Shown piece after piece: positions 17,136 to 25,842 of a DNA stretch of 64,000 nucleotides. Each line of letters opens with the position of its first letter. Position 1 is the first letter of the stretch. Below the pieces are notes generated by a model. It did not search any database, was not told the origin of the DNA, and saw only the letters and a list, made by a program, of their open reading frames with translations. This DNA comes from Clostridiales bacterium (GTDB lineage: Bacteria; Bacillota; Clostridia; Saccharofermentanales; Saccharofermentanaceae). A program made the position numbers and the translations under genes. The stretch covers positions 1 through 64,000 of the forward strand of contig JAGCVX010000017.1 in assembly GCA_017962145.1 (NCBI GenBank). The letters are read 5' to 3'.

Positions 17136-18602
17136 ATGGCTATTAACTTAAGTAATTCCAATGTCGCGACAAGAGAAAACCGAATCGGTTCCATTACCGG
17201 TTATGTAGGAACTCTAAAGGATCTCGCGACACAGAGTGAGTGCGGAACGCTGAAAGGTTGTTCCCGGTGCTTTTCCCAGTCGAGTACATGTCTTTCGTCC
17301 TGCGGTCTGGGTCAGCTCTCCGCAATCCGTGATGTCGCGGTCATCCACCACGGTCCGGCCGGATGCTCGGTCGCCGCGGCAGGCGCGTACTACATGTCCC
17401 GCGTTATGCCGAAGAAGCGCGGAGTGACCAGTAATACGATCTATGTCGGAACGGACATGAATGAGAATGATACGATCTTCGGATCCACGAATGCGCTCCG
17501 GAACATCATTCTGGAAGTCAATAAGAGATACTCTCCGAAGGCGATCTTCGTATCCTCTTCCTGCGCGACAGGTATCATCGGTGAGGATATCGACAGCATC
17601 GTAGATGAAGTCAGAGACGAAGTCGGTGTTCCGATCGTTGCCGTTAACTGCGAAGGCTTTAAGTCCAGGATCTGGGCGACGGGCTTCGATATCGCGGACC
17701 ATGCGGTGCTTCAGGAGATCGTTAAGCCGCCGAGAGAAGGCATCAAGTCGAATAAGATCAACTTCAAGAACTTCTTCGAGAGTGCGCGTCCGGAGATTAT
17801 CGAGATGTTCAAAAACTTCGATCTCGATCCGGTATTCCTGTACTGTAACTCCACGATCGAAGAACTTTCCCACATCTCGGAGAGCCTCGCGACCACATGT
17901 ATCTGTGGTACTCTCGGAAATTACTTAGGTAATGCACTCGAAGAAAAGTACGGCGTTCCGTATGTCCGATCCATCAACCAGTGCGGTATCGTCGGATTTG
18001 AAGCCTGGCTTCGTGAGATCGGAAGAGTGACCGGAAGATCCGAGCCGATCGAAAAGTATATCCAGGAGCAGCGCGCGATCTATCTCCCGCAGATCGAGGA
18101 GATCAAGAAGCAGCTTCAGGGAAAGACTGCGGTCCTCGGCATGGGTCCGGGCTACACATTCGAAGTCTCCCGTGTTCTTAATGAACTCGGCATCAAGGTC
18201 GTATGGGCGCTCGCATGGCACTACGACAAGAAGTACGAAAACGGCGATGTACCGCCGTCCATGAAGTACCTCCTCGATAACGATATCGACTTTGAGGCAA
18301 GTGTTGCTGACCAGCAGAACTACGAAGTCATGAACATCCTTCACAAGTATCAGCCGGATATGTACCTTTCCCGTCACCCGGGATCCACAGTATGGGCGAT
18401 CAAGAACGGTACACCTGCGATCTATGTGGCTGACGAATACACGATCTTCGGCTATAAGCATACCCTCGAGTTTGCCAAGACGATCCTCGATGCGATCAAT
18501 AACAGATCTTTCGAAGAGAACCTGGCCAAGAGAAGCAAGCTTCCTTACACCGACTGGTGGTACCAGCAGAACGTGGATAAGTTTTTGGAGGAGATCAAGT
18601 AA
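17136..18602 (+). CDS. Nitrogenase-like NifD-family subunit, D1
   Basis: 488 residues. P-cluster-type cysteines are C52 (STCLSSC), C77 (HHGPAGC) and C143 (SSSCATGIIGEDI). Cofactor-type Cys is C257, 12 residues before EEKYGVPY as in NifD Cys275. The NifD His442 region reads AIYVADEYTIFGYK, with no histidine at the aligned place. The nitrogenase segment EGFRGVSQSLGHH is EGFKSRIWATGFD here, so Gln191 and His195 become Trp180 and Phe184. The N-terminus has extra cysteines (C36, C42, C45, C56). It pairs with the K-like protein that starts at the very next base. A non-nitrogen substrate, or a NifE-like scaffold role, is inferred. Confidence 0.92.
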   Translation: MAINLSNSNVATRENRIGSITGYVGTLKDLATQSECGTLKGCSRCFSQSSTCLSSCGLGQLSAIRDVAVIHHGPAGCSVAAAGAYYMSRVMPKKRGVTSNTIYVGTDMNENDTIFGSTNALRNIILEVNKRYSPKAIFVSSSCATGIIGEDIDSIVDEVRDEVGVPIVAVNCEGFKSRIWATGFDIADHAVLQEIVKPPREGIKSNKINFKNFFESARPEIIEMFKNFDLDPVFLYCNSTIEELSHISESLATTCICGTLGNYLGNALEEKYGVPYVRSINQCGIVGFEAWLREIGRVTGRSEPIEKYIQEQRAIYLPQIEEIKKQLQGKTAVLGMGPGYTFEVSRVLNELGIKVVWALAWHYDKKYENGDVPPSMKYLLDNDIDFEASVADQQNYEVMNILHKYQPDMYLSRHPGSTVWAIKNGTPAIYVADEYTIFGYKHTLEFAKTILDAINNRSFEENLAKRSKLPYTDWWYQQNVDKFLEEIK

Positions 18603-19901
18603 ATGGCAAAACTTCTAGACAAGCAAAGATATAAATGCGCGCTGGGCGCGATGCAGACCGTACAGGCGATCGACCGGGCTCTCCCGATCCTGCACAGCGG
18701 CCCGGGCTGCGCGCAGAAACTCTCGGATACCACAGGAAGTTCCGGATACTTTTCTCCGAATATTTTCCCGTGTACCAGTATCAATGAGAAGGACGTGGTT
18801 TTCGGTGGCGTAAAGAAACTCAATTCCACGATCGAGAACGCACTGAAGGTCATCGACGCGGATCTGTACGTAGTCCTTACGGGCTGCATCCCGGAGATCG
18901 TCGGTGATGATTCCGGTGAAGTCGTATCGAGATTTGAAGACGCGGAAAAGCCGGTCGTATATGCACCAACTGCAGGCTTTAAGGGTAACAACTATAAGGG
19001 CCATGAGCAGGTCGTCGACGCAATCATCGACCAGTACCTCAAGAAGTCCGACAAAAAGCAGAAGGGCCTCATAAACATCTGGGCCGACGTTCCGTATCAG
19101 GATCTCTTCTGGCTCGGAAATATCCGTCAGCTCGAGAAGCTTATCGCTGAACTGGGACTTACCCCGAACACGATCTTCGGCTATAAGCGCGGTATCGAAA
19201 ACATCAATAAGATCCCGGAGGCAGAGTTCAATCTTCTCGTTTCTCCGTGGGTGGGCCTGAATAACGTCAAGAAGATGGAGAAGAAGTTCGGGACTCCCTA
19301 TCTTCACTATCCGACACTTCCGATCGGCGCGACCGAAACATCGAAGTTCCTGCGTGAAGTAGGAAAGTTCGCGGGGGTTGCTGAAGAGAAGGTGGAATCC
19401 GTCATCAAGGAACATGAGGATTACTACTATTACCTCATCGGACGCTATGCCGATCTGTTCCTCGAGAACCGTGTCATCAACAAGCAGTTCACTGTGGTTG
19501 CCGATGCGCAGTATGCACTGGGTATCACGAAGTTTCTCGTCAATGACCTCGGTCTTATCCCGGCCAAGCAGTTCGTCGTCGATGATACTCCGAAGAACCA
19601 TCGTGACCGCATCACCGAAGAGTTCAAGAATCTGAACTTCGGTATCGAGGCGGAAGTTTCCTTCGAGACCGACGGATTCAAGATCCATGAAGAGATCAAA
19701 AACCACGATTACCACGGCTATCCGCTGGTGCTCGGCGGGTACTACGAGAAGGAAGTGACGGAAGGCTTAAAGGGCAACTTCCTGAACATTTCCTGGCCGG
19801 TACAGGATAAGGTCGTTTTCGACAGTTTCTATGCCGGATACGAAGGTGCGATACGCCTGATCGAAGATATTTATACAGTGGCCGTATCGAGGTTCAACTG
19901 A
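18603..19901 (+). CDS. Nitrogenase-like NifK-family subunit, K1
   Basis: 432 residues. P-cluster-type cysteines C12 (KCALGAMQ), C36 (HSGPGC) and C95 (LTGCIPEIVGDD) are all kept. The protein lacks the long N-terminal extension of molybdenum NifK, like most nitrogenase-like K proteins. ATG 18603 directly follows the D1 stop, so the subunits are translationally coupled and expected to form an alpha2-beta2 complex. Confidence 0.92.
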   Translation: MAKLLDKQRYKCALGAMQTVQAIDRALPILHSGPGCAQKLSDTTGSSGYFSPNIFPCTSINEKDVVFGGVKKLNSTIENALKVIDADLYVVLTGCIPEIVGDDSGEVVSRFEDAEKPVVYAPTAGFKGNNYKGHEQVVDAIIDQYLKKSDKKQKGLINIWADVPYQDLFWLGNIRQLEKLIAELGLTPNTIFGYKRGIENINKIPEAEFNLLVSPWVGLNNVKKMEKKFGTPYLHYPTLPIGATETSKFLREVGKFAGVAEEKVESVIKEHEDYYYYLIGRYADLFLENRVINKQFTVVADAQYALGITKFLVNDLGLIPAKQFVVDDTPKNHRDRITEEFKNLNFGIEAEVSFETDGFKIHEEIKNHDYHGYPLVLGGYYEKEVTEGLKGNFLNISWPVQDKVVFDSFYAGYEGAIRLIEDIYTVAVSRFN

Positions 19902-19988
19902 GAAATATTGCGTGGGAATGTGCCGGGTAAAGAGGGAAAGTTTCTTAACCCGGCAGATTCTTTAAAAGTAACGAAAGGAGACAGGAAA

Positions 19989-20456
19989 ATGGCATATACC
20001 ATCGCGGTCGCGACATCGGACGGAGTGAATGTGGATCTGAAGTTCGGGCAGGCCGTCAAGTTCTATATCTACCGTGTGGAAGAAAAGGATATCGAACTTG
20101 CCGAGATCCGAGAAGTTCCTGTTTCTTCCGAGGATGCGGGAAAAGCACTTCCCGGCGCGTCTTCCTGCGGATCGGGGGATGAGAACAGCTGCGGCTCCGG
20201 ATGCTCAGGAAACGGGCACGGATGCGGAGGCGGCGGTGAAGTGATCGCGAAGGTCGCCCTGATCGAAGACAGCCGCTGTGTCGTTGCCAAGAAAGTCGGC
20301 TTTCAGGCACAGAAGCAGTTCGAGAAGAAAGCGATCTCCGTATTTGATATCGAAGTCAGTGTGAAAGAAGCACTCGACAAGATCACATCGTATTATTACA
20401 AGATCGATCACCGCCAGTCTCTTCGGGCGGCAGAAGAAAACGAAAGAAGAGGATAA
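19989..20456 (+). CDS. NifX-like protein 2 with Cys/Gly-rich insertion
   Basis: 155 residues. A NifX/NafY fold ('IAVATSDGVNVDLKFGQAVKFYIYRV') is interrupted at about 58-84 by an insertion with five cysteines and a histidine (segments SSCGSGDENSCGSG and GHGCGGGG). The rest of the fold resumes with 'VALIEDSRCVVAKKVG'. Carrier proteins of this fold deliver cofactor to DK-type apo-proteins. The insertion could bind a metal cluster. The frame is open from 19908, but ATG 19989 has AAAGGAGA before it. It lies between the two D/K pairs. Confidence 0.85.
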   Translation: MAYTIAVATSDGVNVDLKFGQAVKFYIYRVEEKDIELAEIREVPVSSEDAGKALPGASSCGSGDENSCGSGCSGNGHGCGGGGEVIAKVALIEDSRCVVAKKVGFQAQKQFEKKAISVFDIEVSVKEALDKITSYYYKIDHRQSLRAAEENERRG

Positions 20457-20523
20457 GTGCTTTTGCCGTGGGAGCGGGGAAAGCCGAATGAGTGAGAGAA
20501 CAGGATAAGGAAGGATCATTGTT

Positions 20524-21981
20524 ATGGCGAAAGTGACGTATTCCGGCGTTCGTGAGAGTAAGCCGGGAAGACTCAATGATTTAGGAACGACCGGACAGAA
20601 GGTCAGCGAAGATTATAAGAAAGGGTGCCTAAAGCGCGCTGACAGATCGTTCGCACAGGGACTCCAGTGCCAGCAGATCAACAGTCTGGCAGCGCTGATG
20701 TCCCTTGAGGACGCGGTATTTATATCACATTCTCCACAAGGATGCGTGGGATGCTCGATCATGGCGGTCGATATGTACCGTGTCGGCCAGATCCACCGTG
20801 GTATCCGGAACGTCAAGAACCCGCACCTGATCGTGTCGAACATCGATCAGAAGAGCGTCGTTTTCGGCGGGGAGAAGAAGCTCCGTGAAGCCGTCGCAAA
20901 GGCTGTCGAGAGATACAGCCCGAAGATCGCTTTCGTCTTTGCTTCCTGCGCATCCGGCATCATCGGCGACGACATCGACGCGATCTGCTCGGATCTTCAG
21001 ACCGAATACCCGGATACACTGATCATCCCGATCCACTGCGAAGGCTTTAAGTCGAAGATCTGCGCATCCGGATTTGACGCGGCCTTCATCGCGATCAACA
21101 AGTATATCCTGAAATCTCAGAAAGTAGAAAAAGAGCCGGGTCTGATCAATCTGTTCGCACCGACGACGGTCAGCTACGCCGACCAGAAAGAGATGGAGAG
21201 GATGATCCAGCTCCTCGGCGCGAAAGTGAACTACATTCCTTTCTACAGTTCTCTCGAAAAGATCAGGAAGATCCCGGCGGCGGAAGCGTCTACCTCGATC
21301 TGTAAAGTATTCGCGGATGAGTTCATGAAGACCCTCTACGAAGAGTACGATATCCCGTACTCGCACACCGTAATGCCGATCGGTATCCGTAATACCGACA
21401 AGTGGTACAGAGGTATCGCGAAGGTCATCGGAAAAGAAAAGGAAGTCGAAGAGATCATCGCGAAAGAACACGAGAGGATCGAACCGCTCGTCAAGAAGAT
21501 CCGTGACCGCCTCCAGGGCAAGCGTGTATTCATCTGCGGCGGTACGGGAAGATCTTTTGCCGCGGCGGCCCTGATCGATGACTTTGGTATGGAGCTCGTC
21601 GGTCTCGAGACACCGACCTACGATGACGATGCGCAAGTCGATATCGAATACTTAAACGGTATCCATAAGGAATTTGTCGTGGATATCGCCAACATGCAGC
21701 CGTTCGAGCAGGTCAACCTCGTCAATAAGCTCAAGCCGGATGCCTTTATCGGTGTACCGGAATGGGCGGCAAAACTCGGTGTTCCGACGACGCATGTTCT
21801 TGATGGAAAGCGCCCGACGATGGGATACGACGGACTTCTGTTCCTCGGCAACAAGATCGCCGACCAGCTCGAGAATCCGGGCTTTAACAAGAAGCTTTCC
21901 GAGCACGTCAAGCTACCGTATAAGGAGTCCTGGTATCAGGAAGATGCGTTTAAATATATCATCCGGGAAGGAGGGAACTGA
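20524..21981 (+). CDS. Nitrogenase-like NifD-family subunit, D2
   Basis: 485 residues. P-cluster-type cysteines are C49 (LQCQQINS), C74 (SHSPQGC) and C142 (ASCASGIIGDDI). Cofactor ligands appear complete: C260, 12 residues before the EEYDIPY segment, and H424 in THVLDGKRPTMGYDG, which aligns without gaps to the NifD MHSWDY...HGFDG stretch containing His442. Gln191 and His195 of nitrogenase are replaced by Cys180 and Phe184 (EGFKSKICASGFD). D2 is thus better equipped than D1 to hold a NifB-derived cofactor, but it is not a canonical nitrogenase. Confidence 0.92.
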   Translation: MAKVTYSGVRESKPGRLNDLGTTGQKVSEDYKKGCLKRADRSFAQGLQCQQINSLAALMSLEDAVFISHSPQGCVGCSIMAVDMYRVGQIHRGIRNVKNPHLIVSNIDQKSVVFGGEKKLREAVAKAVERYSPKIAFVFASCASGIIGDDIDAICSDLQTEYPDTLIIPIHCEGFKSKICASGFDAAFIAINKYILKSQKVEKEPGLINLFAPTTVSYADQKEMERMIQLLGAKVNYIPFYSSLEKIRKIPAAEASTSICKVFADEFMKTLYEEYDIPYSHTVMPIGIRNTDKWYRGIAKVIGKEKEVEEIIAKEHERIEPLVKKIRDRLQGKRVFICGGTGRSFAAAALIDDFGMELVGLETPTYDDDAQVDIEYLNGIHKEFVVDIANMQPFEQVNLVNKLKPDAFIGVPEWAAKLGVPTTHVLDGKRPTMGYDGLLFLGNKIADQLENPGFNKKLSEHVKLPYKESWYQEDAFKYIIREGGN

Positions 21982-21984
21982 CGC

Positions 21985-23274
21985 ATGTCTAATGTAACGG
22001 AATTTCCAAAGGGCGGCTGCGTGCTGGCCGGTATCAATTCAGTATTAGGTGCGATCGACAGAGTCTGCCCGATCTATCACAGCGGCCCCGGCTGCTGCAT
22101 GCAGACAACGGCATCGGATGCGGGGCAGTCCGGACATAAGTCCTCCTGCTTCGTAAGTTCGGTTTCGATTCCTTCCAGCAACATGCTAGAAAAGGAAGTC
22201 GTCTTCGGAGGGACAAACAAGCTTCGTACGACGATCCAGGGTGCCGTCGACATCATTGATGCAGATGCGTATTTCGTTCTGACAGGCTGCACCGCCGGCA
22301 TCATCGGCGACGATATCGCCAGCGTCGCAAACGAATTCTTCGAAAAGGGCATCCCGGTCTATCCGATCGAGACACCCGGTTTTACCGGAGACAGCAACCT
22401 CGGTTACGAGACGGTATGGAATACTTTTCTCGATAAGGTCATCGAGAAAGATGTACCGAAGGACGACAAACTCGTAAACATCTTCGGCATCATCCCGTAC
22501 CACGATCCTTTCTGGAGCGGCACGCTCGAAGAGATCGACCGTATCCTTTCCCGTCTGGGTCTTCGTGTCAACACCTTCTTTACCAAGGGACAGGGCATCG
22601 AGGACGTCAAGAAGAGCTCTGCCGCGGCACTGAATATCATCGTGAATCCATGGCTTTTCAAAGGTCCTGCCGCCAAGTATGAATCCAAGTTCGGTGTGCC
22701 GAGTCTTCGTATCCCGGGACTTTTCGTCGGCGCGACGGATACGAGCAAGTTCGTACGTAGTGTAGGTGAGGCTCTCCATCTGGATAAGGATCTCGTGGAG
22801 AAGGTCATCGCAGACGAAGAGAAATATGTATACAACTACCTCGGTCAGGCAATCGGTGCTCTCAGCTGGAAACGCTTCGCGGTCATCGCGGATGCGAACA
22901 ATGCCGTAGGATTTACCCGATACCTTGCCAATGACTATAGCTTTACACCGGTGCTGGTCATCGTGTCCGAACCGATCTTCCGTCCGGAGGATAAGGAGAC
23001 GATCATCAAAGAGATCTCGGACCTCGAGTATGCCCAGCCACCAAAGATCCTTTTCCTTACGGATCAGTATGAGATCAATCAGGCGATCCGTGAGGAAGAA
23101 GAGGAGATCACGCTTCTGGTCGGATCCAGTAATGATCGTGAGATCGCGCTGGAAAAAGACATCCAGTTCATCCTGGGCGCGTTCCCGATGAGCGAGCGCC
23201 TGATCTTCAACCGTACTTATGCTGGTTATCGTGGTAGTCTGACGTTTACGGAAGACATCTACGACAACAACTGA
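21985..23274 (+). CDS. Nitrogenase-like NifK-family subunit, K2
   Basis: 429 residues. P-cluster-type cysteines are C12 (GGCVLAG), C37 (HSGPGCC, doubled) and C102 (LTGCTAGIIGDD). The gene starts 3 bases after D2 with AAGGAGG in the D2 tail. It ends the nitrogenase-like operon and is followed by a strong terminator. It is paralogous to K1, consistent with an ancient or imported duplication of the whole DK pair. Confidence 0.92.
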   Translation: MSNVTEFPKGGCVLAGINSVLGAIDRVCPIYHSGPGCCMQTTASDAGQSGHKSSCFVSSVSIPSSNMLEKEVVFGGTNKLRTTIQGAVDIIDADAYFVLTGCTAGIIGDDIASVANEFFEKGIPVYPIETPGFTGDSNLGYETVWNTFLDKVIEKDVPKDDKLVNIFGIIPYHDPFWSGTLEEIDRILSRLGLRVNTFFTKGQGIEDVKKSSAAALNIIVNPWLFKGPAAKYESKFGVPSLRIPGLFVGATDTSKFVRSVGEALHLDKDLVEKVIADEEKYVYNYLGQAIGALSWKRFAVIADANNAVGFTRYLANDYSFTPVLVIVSEPIFRPEDKETIIKEISDLEYAQPPKILFLTDQYEINQAIREEEEEITLLVGSSNDREIALEKDIQFILGAFPMSERLIFNRTYAGYRGSLTFTEDIYDNN

Positions 23275-23309
23275 CGGAACGATCCATCCGTCGGATAATC
23301 TCACTCTGG

Positions 23310-23340
23310 AAAGGGCTGCCGGAAGGCGGCCCTTTCTGTT
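23310..23340 (+). terminator. Rho-independent terminator of the nitrogenase-like operon
   Basis: Eleven-pair hairpin: AAAGGGCTGCC (23310-23320), loop GGAA, GGCGGCCCTTT (23325-23335, one G-U pair), then CTGTTT. It separates the cluster from promoter D. Confidence 0.88.
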
Positions 23341-23349
23341 TGCGGGTGG

Positions 23350-23418
23350 TTATAAGTTTTGGTTATCACCTACCATATAAGGAAACGATTATTCAAGCAC
23401 AGCCTCCTCTGCTATGAT
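23350..23418 (+). promoter_or_regulatory. LysR-type operator and promoter D (HD and LanC-like operon)
   Basis: T-N11-A core TAAG-N5-GTTA at 23353-23365 in GTTATAAG...GTTATCAC, nearly the same as operator C. Block ACGATTATTCAA has its C at 23386 (21 bases after the core) and -10 TATGAT is at 23413-23418, 54 bases from the core centre. It marks the two following genes as members of the same regulon. Confidence 0.78.
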
Positions 23419-23477
23419 GTTGCTAACGAAAAAAGCAGATTATTGATTCAAAAATACAGAGGAAAGAAGGATGAACT

Positions 23478-24077
23478 ATGATCACCAGAGAACAGGCATT
23501 TGCACTTCTTAAGGAATATAACAAAGACGCATTTCACATCCAGCATGCGCTGACTGTCGAAGCAGTCATGAAGTGGTTCAGTCAAGAACTCGGATACTCT
23601 TCGGAAGAAGAATACTGGGGCATCGTGGGACTTCTTCACGATATCGACTTTGAACTTTATCCCGAAGAGCATTGCCTAAAAGCACCGGAACTTCTTTCTA
23701 ATGGCGGTGTCGGCGAAGACATCATCCACGCAGTATGTTCGCACGGATACGGGATCACGGTCGGAAACGGAACAACGATCGAAGTCGAACCCGTACATGA
23801 GATGGAGAAAGTGCTTTTCGCGACGGATGAACTGACCGGTCTGATCGGTGCGGCGGCATTGATGCGACCGTCGAAGAGTACGAAAGATATGGAGCTGAAG
23901 TCCTTGAAAAAGAAATATAAGAGCAAGGGTTTCGCAGCCGGGTGTTCCCGCGAAGTGATCGAGCGAGGCGCAGACCAGCTCGGATGGGAACTGGACAAGC
24001 TTCTGTCGCTGACGCTTCAGGCGATGGCGGAGACGGAAGATATCCTAAGCGAAGAATTGAAAAAGGAAGGGATCTGA
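23478..24077 (+). CDS. HD-domain metal-dependent phosphohydrolase
   Basis: 199 residues. HD-superfamily ligands visible are H23 (FHIQHALTV), H54-D55 (GLLHDIDFEL) and a later CSHGYG histidine. Small HD proteins hydrolyse phosphate esters of nucleotides or other metabolites. It is the first gene behind promoter D, 4 bases from the LanC-like gene. An out-of-frame ATG at 23471 gives only a short frame, so 23478 is preferred. Confidence 0.85.
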   Translation: MITREQAFALLKEYNKDAFHIQHALTVEAVMKWFSQELGYSSEEEYWGIVGLLHDIDFELYPEEHCLKAPELLSNGGVGEDIIHAVCSHGYGITVGNGTTIEVEPVHEMEKVLFATDELTGLIGAAALMRPSKSTKDMELKSLKKKYKSKGFAAGCSREVIERGADQLGWELDKLLSLTLQAMAETEDILSEELKKEGI

Positions 24078-24081
24078 ACAT

Positions 24082-25464
24082 ATGAGCAAACTTGGATTTA
24101 TAAGAAGATTCGAACCGGTCACCTCCGAGCGGCTGATCGAGAAGGCGGTCGAGACCGCGGGGTGGATCGAACAATATGCGCACGAAGAAGGAGATACGAA
24201 GTACTGGGATGTGCTCCCGGGGAAAGAACAGGAAGGGTCATTTCTGCTGAAGGAGACCGGCATCTACGGAGGTGCGCCGGGTGTCGCGCTGTTCTTCCTG
24301 AGACTATATGCGGTAACGAACGACGAGAAATATCTCAATAATGCGAAAGCAGGCATCAACTATGTGATCTCGAAGTACAGAGGCGCGGAGGATTTCGTAT
24401 CGAACGCGGAATTCCTTCCCGGCGCGGAGATCGGATTCCTGAACGGCCCCGCCGGAGGTGCATTTGCCGCGAGTAAACTATTCGCGATCACGCGGGAAGA
24501 GAGATACAAGGACTACGCACTGAAGGTCACCAATGACCTGATCGATGCAGCGCACGAAGAGGACGGAAAACTCTTCTGGTACGGGGAGTACGGTATCATC
24601 GGCGAGGGAAGCCTGATCCTGTATCTGGTGGACGCATATGAGACATACGGTGTACAGAGATTTATCGACGCAGCCTATAAAGGTGCGAAGTATATCGTAA
24701 GCAAGAAAGAAGAAGCCCCGAACGGAGGATACCGCTGGTACGCGATGGATACGGAAAAGTTCCCGACGATCGGAAAACCGGGCGGATACTTCCCGGGATT
24801 TGAGTATGGTGCGGCCGGGTCCGGCTATATTCTGGCAGAAGTTTATGAGCATACGAAGGATCCGGAACTACTCGAGACGGCGAAGGGCGCGGCGCAGTAT
24901 ATCCAGAGTGTCGCAGTCTATTCGGATGATCAGGAAGCCGCGCTGGTTCCGTATAACGATACCTATCTGCAGGGACTCTTCTACCTGGGTGTCTGCCAGG
25001 GACCGGTCGGGACATCGAGACTTTTCTATAAGCTCTATGAGATCACGATCGATGAATCGTATAAGAAGTTCATCCTGCAGCTGACCAACGGCATCCTGGC
25101 GACCGGCGCGCCGGCGAAGCACTCGGAAGGATACTGGCGAACGAACTGCTACTGCTGCGGCGCGGCCGGCATGCTGGAGCACTTCATTCATCTGCATAAA
25201 CTGACAGGAAACGGAGCGTTTATCCAGGCGGCGAAAGATGCCGCGGAGACACTGGTCGGCGAGTCGACATATGATTCCCTCAAGAAGTATACGAACTGGT
25301 ACACGCAGTGGAACCGTCATGAGCCATGGAAGTCCGAAGCTTATACCGGCCTTTATCACGGGAGTGCGGGATGTGCCTCGTCGCTCCTGGCACTGGCACA
25401 GTACCTGAAAGAGGGAAAATTCGGGCCTACGTATCTCGAAGATCCGTATCACGATCTGTATTGA
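24082..25464 (+). CDS. LanC-like alpha/alpha-toroid protein
   Basis: 460 residues. Seven GXXG-type repeats mark an alpha/alpha barrel: GGAPGVAL (63-70), NGPAGGAF, GEGSLIL, YGAAGSGY, CQGPVGTS, CYCCGAAG and YHGSAGC. The LanC zinc motifs align with Y-C358-C-G-A-A-G and Y425-H426-G, so the second zinc cysteine of LanC (Cys-His-Gly) is Tyr, while Cys359 and Cys431 could compensate. LanC proteins activate a thiol to add to dehydroamino acids. No lantibiotic precursor or LanB is nearby. The promoter places it in the sulfur regulon, suggesting small-molecule thioether chemistry, or loss of that chemistry. Confidence 0.8.
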   Translation: MSKLGFIRRFEPVTSERLIEKAVETAGWIEQYAHEEGDTKYWDVLPGKEQEGSFLLKETGIYGGAPGVALFFLRLYAVTNDEKYLNNAKAGINYVISKYRGAEDFVSNAEFLPGAEIGFLNGPAGGAFAASKLFAITREERYKDYALKVTNDLIDAAHEEDGKLFWYGEYGIIGEGSLILYLVDAYETYGVQRFIDAAYKGAKYIVSKKEEAPNGGYRWYAMDTEKFPTIGKPGGYFPGFEYGAAGSGYILAEVYEHTKDPELLETAKGAAQYIQSVAVYSDDQEAALVPYNDTYLQGLFYLGVCQGPVGTSRLFYKLYEITIDESYKKFILQLTNGILATGAPAKHSEGYWRTNCYCCGAAGMLEHFIHLHKLTGNGAFIQAAKDAAETLVGESTYDSLKKYTNWYTQWNRHEPWKSEAYTGLYHGSAGCASSLLALAQYLKEGKFGPTYLEDPYHDLY

Positions 25465-25497
25465 TGCGGGTGCTTACCCATACAAAACTAAGCTGGG

Positions 25498-25535
25498 ATC
25501 CCGAGGGTCTGAAAAAACCTTCGGGATTATCTTTT
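25498..25535 (+). terminator. Rho-independent terminator after the LanC-like gene
   Basis: Arms ATCCCGAGGGT and AACCTTCGGGAT (11 pairs, one G-U) around an A-rich loop, then TATCTTTT. It closes the sulfur locus. Confidence 0.8.
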
Positions 25536-25663
25536 GCCACAAATATAGTATCTGACGAAGAATACGGTGCTTTACTGTTGGTAGGATGAAAACTATGATA
25601 GTAAAGGAATGACCTGCTTCTATCAGTGATAGACGGAAAATAGTGCAAACAGGAGATTTAAGT

Positions 25664-25840
25664 ATGTGGCTGAAAACGCATCCGTGGGTGTTTCCCGGTA
25701 TAATCGGCGGCATCCATATTCTTATCGCGGGACTTATCTCACCATGTAAATGGCTCGCATTATTATGCGTAGTGGATTACACCTTCTGGAGTTTTCTGTA
25801 TGCAGTTCATCTGGGTTGTTTCAGAAAGAACAAAGGATAG
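25664..25840 (+). CDS. Small hypothetical membrane protein, 58 aa
   Basis: AGGAG lies 8 bases before ATG 25664. The product has two hydrophobic segments (about 9-27 and 30-50) and a basic end RKNKG. Not recognised. It converges with the minus-strand HXXEE gene, whose stop lies 2 bases further. The 200 bases upstream hold the terminator at 25498 and no other gene. Confidence 0.5.
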   Translation: MWLKTHPWVFPGIIGGIHILIAGLISPCKWLALLCVVDYTFWSFLYAVHLGCFRKNKG

Positions 25841-25842
25841 GA

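Noticed and set aside
23471..23512. Second leader peptide before the HD gene
   Set aside because: A 13-codon out-of-frame ORF overlaps the HD start, has only one Cys and no hairpin or terminator follows.
24082..25464. Lantibiotic biosynthesis cluster
   Set aside because: No LanA precursor, LanB dehydratase or dedicated transporter is nearby, and one zinc cysteine is replaced.
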